Below are positions 9,214-18,166 of a DNA stretch of 47,928 nt, piece by piece. Source of the DNA: Fidelibacterota bacterium (GTDB lineage Bacteria; Fidelibacterota; UBA8477; JABMPR01). Each line of letters starts with the position of its first letter. Position 1 is the first letter of the stretch. The position numbers and the translations under genes are program-made. The stretch lies in the NCBI GenBank assembly GCA_016844945.1, contig JAERTJ010000003.1, positions 1-47,928 on the forward strand, given 5' to 3'. The notes beneath the pieces were generated by a model. That model did not search any database, had not been told where the DNA came from, and saw only the letters and a program-made list of their open reading frames with translations.

Positions 9214-9237
9214 GTTCATTAAAAAATGATCTATAAC

Positions 9238-9269
9238 AGAAGGCTCCATAACAGGAGCCTTCTTGTTTT
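9238..9269 (+). terminator. Rho-independent terminator after the phosphatase gene
   Basis: AGAAGGCTCC (9238-9247) pairs perfectly with GGAGCCTTCT (9254-9263) across a 6-base loop, ATAACA. The sequence TGTTTT follows. It lies 25 bases past the phosphatase stop. Confidence 0.9.
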
Positions 9270-9371
9270 GAGGGAAAACCCATCAGCGGGGCTGGCTTCT
9301 TGTGCAGGTTTGTTATTAGCAGGCAATACCTTATATTCAGGCATATCTAACCTAAACCAAGGAGGTGCATG

Positions 9372-10274
9372 ATGCCCCATCAACTCAAGCGCATATTGAT
9401 TGTGAGTATGAGCATAGTCTTTTTGCTGCAGTGTGCCTGGTTTGGTAAAGATGAGCCAGAAGCAATCATCATAAAACCTCGTCCCGTAGAGGGCTATGAA
9501 GCTTTGGGCAATCGTATACATTATCCTCGCAGCCTTCGAGAAGAGAATATTGAAGGGACTGTTGTTGTTTCAGCACTGATATCAACTTCAGGAGACGTGG
9601 TGGAGGCACGAGTTGTTAAGCCTCTCCATATAGAGCTAGACCAAATAGTTTCAAATGCCATCAAACGTACACCCTTTGAGCCTGCGACTAAAAATGGTAA
9701 ACCCACCGATGTATGGATATCCATTCCCATTGTTTTCTCTCTGAGTGAGTGGAATTCAAAGAGCACCCCATTTTCTGAGTTTACCATGACAGTTAGACCA
9801 AGCCCTTCATATAAAAGCTATAAGGTGGAAATGAGTGGACATTTGAAAACGCCACCTCTAAAACCCTTAAGATTTGAATGTTTACTACCATTCAATGCTG
9901 ATCAACCCTGGGTAAAAGAGGGCACTCAGGAGCCTACTGCTGGTGATCTGATCCAAGATGACAATGGAGACTGGATGGTGTTTCAATTATCAGAACAGGA
10001 GGTGACCTGGGGGTTTACCTATCAGCCGCTGGGAGATACGGATATTAACAAATTTCGGTATCAGTTTACACTAAACCATGCCCTTCCCAATTGGGAGCTG
10101 AGGGTCATATATGGGGAGCAAAAACTAAGCTTTTCTCAGAATCCTGATCGAACAGTCGTACAGGATGATGGCGATACACGTTTTGAATACGATTTGAAAC
10201 CAATGGATACTTATGAGTCAAGATATTTGGAGCTTGAACTGCTGACGAAGATCACATCAGGGAATGATGACTAG
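9372..10274 (+). CDS. Lipoprotein with TonB C-terminal-like domain
   Basis: A strong ribosome binding site, AAGGAGGT (9359-9366), precedes two adjacent ATGs. The second (9372) has the better spacing and gives 300 residues. The N-terminus is an export signal ending in FLLQC, a plausible though atypical lipobox (Gln before Cys). Residues about 35-115 resemble a TonB C-terminal domain: YPRSLREENIEGTVVV, a strand-turn-strand with DVVEARVVK, and AIKRTPFEPA before a Gly-Lys-Pro turn. The remaining 180 residues look like a beta-rich domain I do not recognise. No membrane anchor or proline-rich arm of true TonB is present. In FCB bacteria this module is often a stand-alone envelope domain. It sits just upstream of the gldL/gldM-like genes, so a part in the same envelope machinery is possible. 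Confidence 0.7.
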   Translation: MPHQLKRILIVSMSIVFLLQCAWFGKDEPEAIIIKPRPVEGYEALGNRIHYPRSLREENIEGTVVVSALISTSGDVVEARVVKPLHIELDQIVSNAIKRTPFEPATKNGKPTDVWISIPIVFSLSEWNSKSTPFSEFTMTVRPSPSYKSYKVEMSGHLKTPPLKPLRFECLLPFNADQPWVKEGTQEPTAGDLIQDDNGDWMVFQLSEQEVTWGFTYQPLGDTDINKFRYQFTLNHALPNWELRVIYGEQKLSFSQNPDRTVVQDDGDTRFEYDLKPMDTYESRYLELELLTKITSGNDD

Positions 10275-10406
10275 AATCATCCTTGACAATCCTGAAGCTG
10301 TGAGCAAAATTTAGAGACCTATTCAAACTGGCAATCTTTAAACAAAACACTCAGGTTTTGTATGTAGTGGTGTTTTTATTAACAGATCAATACGAAAGAA
10401 AAAGCT

Positions 10407-10937
10407 ATGGAAAAAGTACAGGGTTATACGCGCAAAAAGACAATCATGGAACAATATCCCAGCCGTCAAGCGCTGGTGTATTCTGGTGCAGCATTTCTCA
10501 TCTTAGTGACCGGTCTGCGCACAGTCCTTTCAGTTGCCGAGGAGGGCTTCGGGGTTGTTGAGATTGTGACTGTCGCGGCCTTGACTGTTGAATTTGCACT
10601 GCTTCTATTATACGCACTGACTATTTATCAGGCAGGTGTGGAAACATTCAAAATTACACTGGAAGAAGAAGCAGCAGAACAGGGAGCCTCCGAATCAGCG
10701 GCAGGTGACTCTCCTCGAGGTGACTTCACGGTTCAATCAGGAGATGTGCCAGAGATTGCTGCGGAGATCAATAAATTTGCGACCCAGGCCAGTCTATTAA
10801 TCGACAAATTAGTTACTAACTCTGAGCAAAGTGCCAATCTGAATAAGCATTTACAGGAATTAGCTGATGAGCAGATCAATGTTCGGGTTCGAAATGAAAT
10901 TCAGCGTCTCTTAAGCGCTAATCTTTCTTCTAAATAA
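10407..10937 (+). CDS. gldL: GldL-like inner-membrane protein (T9SS motor candidate)
   Basis: This 176-residue protein has a short basic N-terminus and two closely spaced membrane helices at about 22-41 and 50-74. A cytoplasmic tail of about 100 residues follows, acidic at first and then helical. This is the GldL layout, in which two helices surround GldM and couple proton flow to rotation. Glu62 in helix 2 (TVEFALLLLY) falls where GldL has its conserved intramembrane glutamate (TEAVIFF type). Arg38 in helix 1 may stand in for the conserved basic residue. Overall identity to Bacteroidota GldL looks low, so the call rests on architecture, the glutamate and the adjacent gldM-like gene 18 bases downstream. 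MotA/ExbB would have more helices. Confidence 0.68.
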   Translation: MEKVQGYTRKKTIMEQYPSRQALVYSGAAFLILVTGLRTVLSVAEEGFGVVEIVTVAALTVEFALLLLYALTIYQAGVETFKITLEEEAAEQGASESAAGDSPRGDFTVQSGDVPEIAAEINKFATQASLLIDKLVTNSEQSANLNKHLQELADEQINVRVRNEIQRLLSANLSSK

Positions 10938-10955
10938 ACTGACAGGAGTAGCCGC

Positions 10956-12368
10956 ATGGCTCGCAAGAAAAAGTTCCAAGCTCGTGTCGAAGTTTATTTC
11001 ATCATTTATATCGCCACGATTGTCAGCTTCTTTGCTATTGAGGGTGAAGTAAAGCATTTTAAGGATAACCAGAAAAAAATTCTTTTGGAGGTCTCGAAAG
11101 ATAAAATTCAAAATCTGGTTACCATCCGGAATGCAACCGATCTTCACAGTAAAGACACGATCAACTTAAAGGTCCAGCTCGATGGTGCCTTTGAAAAAAA
11201 CTCATTTGAGGGAACTGTCCACTTAACCCCCATTGATGCACCTGAGGACCTTGATCTAAAACCATTATCATACCCGTTATCACCCAGAAACCAGGATCCA
11301 GAGAATAAGACCTTCATTGCGGTGATCCCAAAATCTGATTTTAACCTGAAATCCGAGGTTCTCTATCGCATGTCCGCTGATATCAGTGTGATGCCGGATG
11401 AGCACCTTGTAGAAGAGGAGCTCTCAAAATCATACACGGATAAAATGATTGTCCATAAAATCATGGATGCCATGACGGATGTTGGTGAGATCTCGCTCGA
11501 GAAACAATTCCAGAATACCCTTGATCCTGCTGGCGGGGCCATACAGGCACCCTTCACAATTACCGTGGATAGACCCAAAGTCAGTATTGTTGAAGGATTA
11601 CCATGGGAAGTCCGTGTCATTGTGGGTGGTGTCGTCGACTCTGATGATCTCGAATTAACTGCTGTGAAAGGGGGCAACCTGGTTGGTAAGCTTGAGCCAG
11701 CCACTCCTGTAACCGTCGTTAGTGGTCGCGGTCGAAAAGATGGTCGTATCACATTGCGTGGTGTCAGGCTGTCAGATGAGGAAGTCTCTGAAGTGGACTT
11801 TCAACTTCAGGTTAGACCTCCTGTCTGGGTGAAAGCACCTTCAGTAACCGAAGCCTATGTTGGCGACCCTCTCATGTTTGAGGGTGCGTTAAGAGATATT
11901 CCCTCCTCAGAAACGTCAATTCGAGTAGGCGGTACTGCAGTTCGTGGCGGGATTATGCCTGGAACCATTGCACAAATGCCTGATCTCGCTGAAGAAGGTA
12001 ATATTACCTTTCAAGTGTTGGTGGATGGACGTGAAGTTAAAGGCATGAAACATTCAGTCCAGGTTGTAAAACCACCGGCTCCAAAGATATCTGTTAACCC
12101 TGTTGGTCGAGATGGGAACTATTTGACCTTTGAAATCACCACTTATGGAAAAAATAACAGTATTAGGCGGTTTCGGAAAAAAGGTGGAGTCGGATCTAAT
12201 CGTCAACTTGGCGAGGCACAGATACTTGGTAGCCGAAAGGTTTACCGGTGGGAAGTTGAACTGGAAGAGCCCTTTGATGATGCTGAATCACAGGAAATCA
12301 AATTCAGTGTGAGTGATCAGAATAAGAGTTCCACATCATATCGGAAAATATTCATCTATAATTATTAA
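10956..12368 (+). CDS. gldM: GldM-like protein (T9SS motor shaft candidate)
   Basis: This 470-residue protein has a basic N-terminus (MARKKKF) and one membrane helix at about 13-28 (VYFIIYIATIVSFFAI). The rest is periplasmic and beta-rich, with an early helical stretch and then repeated Ig-like strands. GldM has the same plan: one helix inside a GldL pentamer, then four periplasmic domains reaching the outer-membrane ring. The ribosome binding site is GACAGGAG. The gene begins 18 bases after gldL, the conserved T9SS order. The helix has no obvious conserved Arg and the sequence is divergent, so this could be another GldLM-type motor protein. The T9SS sorting domain at 1-952 shows the organism does use this secretion route. 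Confidence 0.65.
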   Translation: MARKKKFQARVEVYFIIYIATIVSFFAIEGEVKHFKDNQKKILLEVSKDKIQNLVTIRNATDLHSKDTINLKVQLDGAFEKNSFEGTVHLTPIDAPEDLDLKPLSYPLSPRNQDPENKTFIAVIPKSDFNLKSEVLYRMSADISVMPDEHLVEEELSKSYTDKMIVHKIMDAMTDVGEISLEKQFQNTLDPAGGAIQAPFTITVDRPKVSIVEGLPWEVRVIVGGVVDSDDLELTAVKGGNLVGKLEPATPVTVVSGRGRKDGRITLRGVRLSDEEVSEVDFQLQVRPPVWVKAPSVTEAYVGDPLMFEGALRDIPSSETSIRVGGTAVRGGIMPGTIAQMPDLAEEGNITFQVLVDGREVKGMKHSVQVVKPPAPKISVNPVGRDGNYLTFEITTYGKNNSIRRFRKKGGVGSNRQLGEAQILGSRKVYRWEVELEEPFDDAESQEIKFSVSDQNKSSTSYRKIFIYNY

Positions 12369-12410
12369 ATCAGGAAAGAATATGTTGAAATATATAAGAG
12401 GGAGGTACTT

Positions 12411-13715
12411 GTGAAAAAAAGCAACCTCATGGTAGTACTCATAATGTTCGTTTTTGTGACCTTCATGTTTGCCCAGAGTTTCCAGGAAACTGGTAAGCTT
12501 GAGTGGGTAGTCAAAGACAGGGAATTTAGCCGCTCCTTCATGGAAGCATACATCGATACACTGGTTGAAATCGATGATATGGCTGAACTAGAAGTTCAGG
12601 AAACCGATGAATTACGTGTGATTGTCGGGATAGATGTGGAAGGCAACGCAAGTCTTGAAAACATCTACGCCAAGGGTCGAAGTGGTGTATTGAACAAGCT
12701 AGCCTGGGCTGTCCTGGATAGTATGGATGCGGATATGATAGAGGGCATTAAAAGCAGGAAATATAGCTGGGATTATCTCTCCGCTGTGGATGTGGGCGGA
12801 GGTCGAGGAGATGTGATCAATGTCTTTGAGGAGCGCAGCAATAAGCAGGTCAGAGATGCATTCTGGTGGACGCATCGTCGGGTTGATATCTCTGTTTTCC
12901 CGAGGATTTTCATCAGGGTGAATCCAAATTTTGCCTTTGCCACAGAGTTTGGGCGACAGGATTTAGGTTTTCCTGCTGCTGCATCACGTACCTTGAATCT
13001 GGGTCTGGCAACAGAGGTGTTAAAATTTTATGCCACGCTGCCAGCTTCCTATATGAACCTGACCAAAAGCAGCAACTCACCCCTCGAAGGTAGTTTTGGC
13101 GGCGTATTGAAATTTGATGCCCCAAATTTTGGGGGTAGCATTTCTTTTCAGGATATGAATTTTCTGGGAAATACAGATACCAGTTCATTCCTGAACCCTT
13201 CAAATTCTGTCTACAATCCTGCATCTGGTCAATTCTACTACAGTTTTACCAGTCGTATTGGATCACCAAAGGATCAACCTGGGTTTGTACCACTCGGCTC
13301 GCTGAGACTTCAAATTGGTTTTACCTATATGCAATATGCCTATGGTCAGGTCTATCATTCCGACAGTACTATCACAGATGGTACAGGATCTTTTCATGAG
13401 CTGGATCGAAGTGGTCCCCTTGAATCCATGTTTGGGTTATTCAGAGCTGAATATGCTTCAGACATGAATAACCGGTTTTTCAATAAATTCAAAATGGCGG
13501 GTCAGTTGAATATTGGTTTGGATGGTTTTGGAGGATTTGATTTCACAACAAGTTATACCATCACGGAGTGGCTGGGAGTCAATTTAAACATGACCTATTT
13601 CTGGAGCCCAATGCTGTTCAATTATGTAAACCCAGATCCCAACCTTACCACAACACATGAATATGAATGGGAGCCAGGCTTTTATATCGTTCCCTCAATT
13701 GCATTGTACTTCTAG
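12411..13715 (+). CDS. Predicted outer-membrane protein downstream of gldM-like gene
   Basis: The start is GTG at 12411, with GGGAGGT 7-13 bases upstream. The 434-residue product has a Sec signal peptide (LIMFVFVTFMFA, cleavage before QS). A small soluble domain of about 100 residues contains a stretch (LRVIVGIDVEGNASLENI) that faintly resembles a TonB-C strand pair. A long aromatic and glycine-rich region with alternating pattern follows and ends in an aromatic residue (PSIALYF), typical of outer-membrane beta-barrels. I do not recognise the family and it does not look like GldN. Its position in one transcript with the gldL/gldM-like genes suggests it may supply the outer-membrane part of that machine; this is inference from context. 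Confidence 0.65.
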   Translation: MKKSNLMVVLIMFVFVTFMFAQSFQETGKLEWVVKDREFSRSFMEAYIDTLVEIDDMAELEVQETDELRVIVGIDVEGNASLENIYAKGRSGVLNKLAWAVLDSMDADMIEGIKSRKYSWDYLSAVDVGGGRGDVINVFEERSNKQVRDAFWWTHRRVDISVFPRIFIRVNPNFAFATEFGRQDLGFPAAASRTLNLGLATEVLKFYATLPASYMNLTKSSNSPLEGSFGGVLKFDAPNFGGSISFQDMNFLGNTDTSSFLNPSNSVYNPASGQFYYSFTSRIGSPKDQPGFVPLGSLRLQIGFTYMQYAYGQVYHSDSTITDGTGSFHELDRSGPLESMFGLFRAEYASDMNNRFFNKFKMAGQLNIGLDGFGGFDFTTSYTITEWLGVNLNMTYFWSPMLFNYVNPDPNLTTTHEYEWEPGFYIVPSIALYF

Positions 13716-13724
13716 GAGGATGAG

Positions 13725-14993
13725 ATGATGAATACAAATACTCGCAAAGTTCTCCTGATAGCACTAACTCTATTAATAACAATCCCAACTGTTTGGGCAC
13801 AACCTAAAGCACCCCCCATGTTGGACCCCAGACGATTCGATGCGTGGACCGTTGAATACGAACCTTTTCGACTGTTGATCGAAAATGCTGTCGAGGAGTA
13901 CATCACGCTGAACGATACTGATCTACCACCGATCGCTTCGACAGACAACGTTATTGCGGTTCGATCAAAATCAGGTCAGAGACAGTTATACCAGATTCGC
14001 TATGGCACCGTATCCGATGGATACAATGTGATTGACAATATGGAGGTGAAGTGGGTGCTGGGAGCCACCCTGGCTCAGACCATTTCTGAAAAAGAAACCT
14101 ATTACCACCTGGATACACAGGAACCCTACGAAACCACCAAACACCGACCAGAAATTGATTATCTGGAAGTGGAATCCTTTTGGACCCACACAGACCTGCA
14201 AATTGGCACCGATCGACTGGTGTATTTGTTTGGAAAGTCTGGCGGAATTACGGTTGAGTGGGGCAACGAACTATTCGGTCGCCCCTATGGAGAAGCCGGG
14301 TACGCACGTTTTGGTGTAATCACACCCATATTCAAGCTGGGTGTTCAAGTACCTTCACCATCGGTTCCCCTGGGGTTTCGTGCAGGAGCCGAAACAGATG
14401 ACTATCTCACCGGTGGGCTTGGTGGTTTTGGCGCATTCAAATACAAGGTGCTTTATGGAGAGTTGTTTTTTCAGTCTCTGGAAGCATCTCTGGCCAGTGG
14501 GGAATTCATCAATAGCTATGACCTGGGTGGTTTGATGAACCTGAGTTTTAACACAACCCTCTCAGGTATAAAAATGGGTCGATCCAGACTTTTTGCAGGT
14601 GCTATGCAGATTCGTCTGGGTGCTGTCATTGCAAGGGTTGACCATAGTTTGATAACGGATGATGACCGGGTTGTTTTTCAAAATCTCAAGCGGTCATACA
14701 ATGTTGCAGCGGGAGATACGACGGAGGAGTTTACAAATGGTGATGCAGCCTCTTTGGAAGAGTCAGGTCTCTTCTTCAGGGTTGATTACGCCTCCCCTCT
14801 CATTGACAAAACTTTTCCCAAACATGAGGCCGCCTTCCAGGTTTCTGGTCCCAGCATAATGACCCAATACACCTATAATGTGTCCAAGGGTTTAGGAATT
14901 CCACTCACCGTTCTTGTTTATACTAAGGACAATGAGTGGACCCCCAATGCTGCTATCCTGGTTGGATTTAAGTTACGGCTTGATCAAAACTAG
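13725..14993 (+). CDS. Predicted outer-membrane beta-barrel protein
   Basis: This 422-residue protein follows its upstream neighbour by nine bases, with an AGGAGG ribosome binding site close to the tandem ATG ATG at 13725. A signal peptide (LLIALTLLITIPTVWA, cleavage before QP) is followed by about 60 residues of soluble sequence. A long run of amphipathic strands rich in Gly, Tyr and Phe then suggests an outer-membrane barrel. No family was recognised. It is the last gene before a strong terminator, so 10407-14993 probably forms one unit of two inner-membrane and two outer-membrane proteins. Whether it is a T9SS component (PorP/SprF-like or PorV-like role) cannot be decided here. Confidence 0.62.
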   Translation: MMNTNTRKVLLIALTLLITIPTVWAQPKAPPMLDPRRFDAWTVEYEPFRLLIENAVEEYITLNDTDLPPIASTDNVIAVRSKSGQRQLYQIRYGTVSDGYNVIDNMEVKWVLGATLAQTISEKETYYHLDTQEPYETTKHRPEIDYLEVESFWTHTDLQIGTDRLVYLFGKSGGITVEWGNELFGRPYGEAGYARFGVITPIFKLGVQVPSPSVPLGFRAGAETDDYLTGGLGGFGAFKYKVLYGELFFQSLEASLASGEFINSYDLGGLMNLSFNTTLSGIKMGRSRLFAGAMQIRLGAVIARVDHSLITDDDRVVFQNLKRSYNVAAGDTTEEFTNGDAASLEESGLFFRVDYASPLIDKTFPKHEAAFQVSGPSIMTQYTYNVSKGLGIPLTVLVYTKDNEWTPNAAILVGFKLRLDQN

Positions 14994-15014
14994 CTGATAA
15001 CAAACAGAAACAAT

Positions 15015-15043
15015 AGGGGCAGACACAATCTGCCCCTTTTTTT
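15015..15043 (+). terminator. Rho-independent terminator closing the gldL/gldM-like operon
   Basis: AGGGGCAGA (15015-15023) and TCTGCCCCT (15029-15037) form a perfect 9-bp stem over a 5-base loop, followed by a run of seven T. It lies 22 bases after the stop of the last gene of the cluster and isolates it from the Rrf2/cbb3 block. Confidence 0.93.
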
Positions 15044-15135
15044 ATCTACACCAGCAATGTCGTCTGCCTCAAACAAATGGCACCAGGTGTATGGGAAATA
15101 TAAAAGTGATGCTAATGACAGTATTTTCATGGCAT

Positions 15136-15178
15136 TTGAATTGTTCAATATTATTTTAGTCTGAAATCATTATTGAAC
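15136..15178. promoter_or_regulatory. Candidate operators upstream of the Rrf2/cbb3 block
   Basis: Two overlapping symmetric elements lie 32-74 bases before the TTG start of the Rrf2 gene. TTGAA-TTG-TTCAA (15136-15148) is a perfect short palindrome. GTTCAATA (15143-15150) recurs inverted as TATTGAAC (15171-15178), 20 bases apart, with partial matches outside the core. The position fits autoregulation by the Rrf2 protein or control by a CRP/FNR-type factor. The site is not a canonical FNR box. Promoter boxes could not be assigned. Confidence 0.45.
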
Positions 15179-15209
15179 TACGTTGTAAATCTGCCAATTC
15201 AGGAGTCAC

Positions 15210-15710
15210 TTGCCGTTTCGATTAACAAATGAAGGTGAATATGCTGTTCGATTGATGGTGTATCTGGCAGGTCGTGATCGAGACCAGCTAATTTCCGCCA
15301 GAGAGATCGCTGAGAACCAGAATATTCCCCAGCGATTTCTGCGGACTATCGTTTCTCAGTTTGCCAAACAGGGCTTTATCAATTCCTTCCAGGGAAGTGG
15401 TGGTGGGATTCGTCTTGCCGAGGGTGCTGAGAATAAAACCTTGTTAGAAGTCATTGAGGCAGTCGAAGGTCCAATCTATCTGAATGTGTGTATGCAGGGG
15501 GAGCTAGCCTGTCAATTTTCCGCACAATGTGCGGTCCATCAGGTCTGGCATGAAGCCCAGGCTGCAGTTCAGAAAATATTGGGTGGCAAGACCATGCAGC
15601 AACTTGCCCAGGTTAATCTTGATTTTGTCTCTGAGATTGGAGGAGCCTCATCCCCTCTGTGTGGAATTCCAACTGATGCTGAAAAATCCAGGGATGATCA
15701 TGGCGCTTAA
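15210..15710 (+). CDS. Rrf2-family Fe-S transcriptional regulator
   Basis: This 166-residue protein starts at TTG (15210) behind AGGAG and opens with FRLTNEGEYAVRLMVYLA, the Rrf2 winged-helix N-terminus. The recognition region includes ISAREIAENQNIPQRFL, followed by SGGGIRLA in the wing. Three cysteines at 94, 101 and 107 (C-x6-C-x5-C) lie where IscR and NsrR bind an Fe-S cluster, so it probably senses iron-sulfur, oxygen or NO status. NsrR- versus IscR-like identity cannot be assigned by reading. The 3' end overlaps the likely ccoI start by about 10-17 bases, which ties it to the cbb3 oxidase genes as their likely regulator. Confidence 0.9.
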   Translation: MPFRLTNEGEYAVRLMVYLAGRDRDQLISAREIAENQNIPQRFLRTIVSQFAKQGFINSFQGSGGGIRLAEGAENKTLLEVIEAVEGPIYLNVCMQGELACQFSAQCAVHQVWHEAQAAVQKILGGKTMQQLAQVNLDFVSEIGGASSPLCGIPTDAEKSRDDHGA

Positions 15711-18147
15711 ATTTGATCAATACCAAACTCAGGACTCTAGCCCGGACACGCAGTCAGATTTGAATTGTTTTCATTGTGGTGAAGTCTGTCCCGATAAATC
15801 CATCGCCATTGGAGATAAATATTTTTGCTGTCATGGATGTAAAACAGTCTTTGAGATCCTGAATACAAATGAATTGTGTGATTACTATAACATTGAGGAT
15901 ACACCAGGAATTTCCCCCAAACAGGATTTAATTGCTGATCGATTCGCATTTCTGGATGATGCATCAGTTAAAAGTCAGGTGATCAGTTTTTCTGATGGAA
16001 AAGTTGAAAAGGTAACCTTTCATACACCTGTTATGCATTGTGCCTCGTGTATATGGCTTCTGGAAAAACTCCATAACATGGACGGACGAGTTTTTTCTTC
16101 AAAGGTGAACTTCCCCCGTAAAGAAGTCACCATTACCTATAACAAACAGGAGATGGAATTAAGCGAGGCAGCAGCACTGATCTCATCTTTGGGCTATGAA
16201 CCCCTGGTAAACCTGGATACCGTTGGCCAGAGAGAGCAATCATCAGCAGAGAAAAAGCTCTATCTAAAAATTGGACTTGCTGGTTTCGCCTTTGGTAATG
16301 TGATGATCCTTAGTTTTCCTGAGTATTTGTCACGTTCCGGCGATGTGGATTCTGTTTTTAAAATGGTGTTTGGATATCTCAGTCTGGTGTTCTCTCTCCC
16401 AGTTTTATTCTTTGCAGCCAAAGACTACTATTCCTCAGCTTGGGCCGGGCTCAAATCAAAAACAGTCAATATTGATGTACCCATCACCCTGGGTATCGGT
16501 ATGCTATTTTTTAGAAGCGCTTGGGAAATCCTTACCCAAACTGGGCCGGGATACCTGGACTCTTTCACGGGCCTGATCTTTTTTCTGCTGCTTGGACGCA
16601 TTTTTCAAGAGAAAACCTATGAGGTGCTGTCGTTCGAAAGGGATTATCGGTCATTTTTTCCACTGTCTGTTACACGTAAAATTGATAAAGTTGAGGCAGT
16701 CGTACCCGTCTCAAAACTCAAACCGGGTGATCGAATTATTGTAAGAAACCAGGAGCTCATTCCTGCTGACTCTGTACTCCTGAAAACAGGTGCCCATATT
16801 GATTATAGTTTTGTTAGTGGAGAATCTAATCCTGTTAGCAAGGAAGCAGGAGATTTTATTTATGCAGGTGGACGCCAGGTTGGAACCACCATTGAGCTGG
16901 AGGTAATCAAGGAACCTTCGCAGAGCTATCTGACCCAGCTTTGGAACCATGATGTTTTTAGCAAACCCAGGTTTTCAAGGCTCAATGCCATGGTCAATCA
17001 GGTCAGTCATTATTTTACTTTTGCCGTACTGGTTATTGCCATTATAGCCTCTCTGTATTGGTTACAGTTTGACACCTCTATCGCCATCAAAGTGTTTACT
17101 GCGGTCCTGATTGTTGCCTGTCCCTGCGCCCTGGCCCTTTCCTCTCCTTTTGCCCTTGGTACAGCCTTGCGCATCTTTGGCAGAAAAGGCTTCTATGTGA
17201 AAAACACCGATACGGTTGAAGCGCTCTCGAAAATTGACACCATCATCATGGATAAAACAGGAACTCTGACTGAAACCCGTAATGACACCATCGAGTTTTC
17301 AGGGGAAGTTCTAAGTATCATAGAGCAGCAACTGGTAAAATCGTTAGCGCAACATTCAACCCATCCCTTAAGCCAAAAAATCTTTCAAGTCATGGATATT
17401 CCAGCTGATAAACCCGTGGAAAATTTTGAAGAAATATCGGGCAAAGGCATTACGGGTGTTGTGGATGGACATCTCATGAAAATCGGATCTGGATCGTGGC
17501 TGGGAGTTGCATCTCATTCATCAGAAATAGAGGATTTGAAAACCCGAGTGTATTTGAGTATTGATGATCAAATCAGAGGGTCATTCCTCATTGCAAATGT
17601 TTATCGAAAAGGTCTACGACCACTATTATCAACCCTGTCGAGAAAGTTTAAAATGTTTCTTCTCTCAGGCGATACAGAGCGGGAGAAACCAACCCTGGTC
17701 AATTTGTTTGGGAGTGAGCAGAAGCTTTATTTCAGACAATCACCAGAAGATAAATTGGATTTTGTTTCCAGGGTTCAGAATGAAGGCGCTCATGTTCTAA
17801 TGGTGGGGGATGGGTTAAATGATGCCGGGGCTCTACGAGCCAGCGAAGTCGGTATCGCCATAACTGATGATGTGACAGCGTTTTCACCAGCCAGTGATGC
17901 CATCCTCACGGGTAAACACCTGCACTTGTTGGAATCCTTTATTAAAATGTCAAAGGCAACTACCTCTGTAATAATTGCCAGTTTCATCATTTCGGTCATT
18001 TATAATGTGGTAGGTGTAAGCTTTGCTGTAGCTGGAAAACTATCACCCCTGGTCTCGGCGATTCTCATGCCTGCCAGCTCAATATCAGTGGTCGCTTTTA
18101 CCACATTTACAACAACCTTGCGTGCTCGCATAATGAAATTAACTTGA
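15700..18147 (+). CDS. ccoI: Copper-translocating P-type ATPase for cbb3 oxidase (CcoI/FixI)
   Basis: This P1B-type ATPase moves copper out of the cytoplasm for insertion into cbb3 oxidase. I choose ATG 15700 (CAGGGAT upstream; ATG 15694 is the alternative). The open frame runs back to 15529, but that part overlaps the Rrf2 coding region. The protein has about 815 residues. A Cys-rich N-terminal module typical of CcoI comes first (CFHCGEVCP, CCHGC at 23-47), then a metal-binding domain with HCASC at 113-117. About eight membrane helices include the CPC ion motif at 474-476. The phosphorylation site DKTGT begins at Asp518, followed by a histidine-proline motif (THPLSQ) and the hinge GDGLNDAGAL. 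It is immediately followed by ccoS and the oxidase genes. Confidence 0.94.
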   Translation: MALKFDQYQTQDSSPDTQSDLNCFHCGEVCPDKSIAIGDKYFCCHGCKTVFEILNTNELCDYYNIEDTPGISPKQDLIADRFAFLDDASVKSQVISFSDGKVEKVTFHTPVMHCASCIWLLEKLHNMDGRVFSSKVNFPRKEVTITYNKQEMELSEAAALISSLGYEPLVNLDTVGQREQSSAEKKLYLKIGLAGFAFGNVMILSFPEYLSRSGDVDSVFKMVFGYLSLVFSLPVLFFAAKDYYSSAWAGLKSKTVNIDVPITLGIGMLFFRSAWEILTQTGPGYLDSFTGLIFFLLLGRIFQEKTYEVLSFERDYRSFFPLSVTRKIDKVEAVVPVSKLKPGDRIIVRNQELIPADSVLLKTGAHIDYSFVSGESNPVSKEAGDFIYAGGRQVGTTIELEVIKEPSQSYLTQLWNHDVFSKPRFSRLNAMVNQVSHYFTFAVLVIAIIASLYWLQFDTSIAIKVFTAVLIVACPCALALSSPFALGTALRIFGRKGFYVKNTDTVEALSKIDTIIMDKTGTLTETRNDTIEFSGEVLSIIEQQLVKSLAQHSTHPLSQKIFQVMDIPADKPVENFEEISGKGITGVVDGHLMKIGSGSWLGVASHSSEIEDLKTRVYLSIDDQIRGSFLIANVYRKGLRPLLSTLSRKFKMFLLSGDTEREKPTLVNLFGSEQKLYFRQSPEDKLDFVSRVQNEGAHVLMVGDGLNDAGALRASEVGIAITDDVTAFSPASDAILTGKHLHLLESFIKMSKATTSVIIASFIISVIYNVVGVSFAVAGKLSPLVSAILMPASSISVVAFTTFTTTLRARIMKLT

Positions 18148-18166
18148 GGTACTGAGAGAACTTATT

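Noticed and set aside
12411..13715. GldN homologue
   Set aside because: The position fits, but the sequence is a barrel-like protein without recognisable GldN features.
15529..15699. Longer N-terminus for ccoI
   Set aside because: It would overlap the Rrf2 gene by more than 150 bases and encodes no CcoI-like sequence before the 15694/15700 ATGs.
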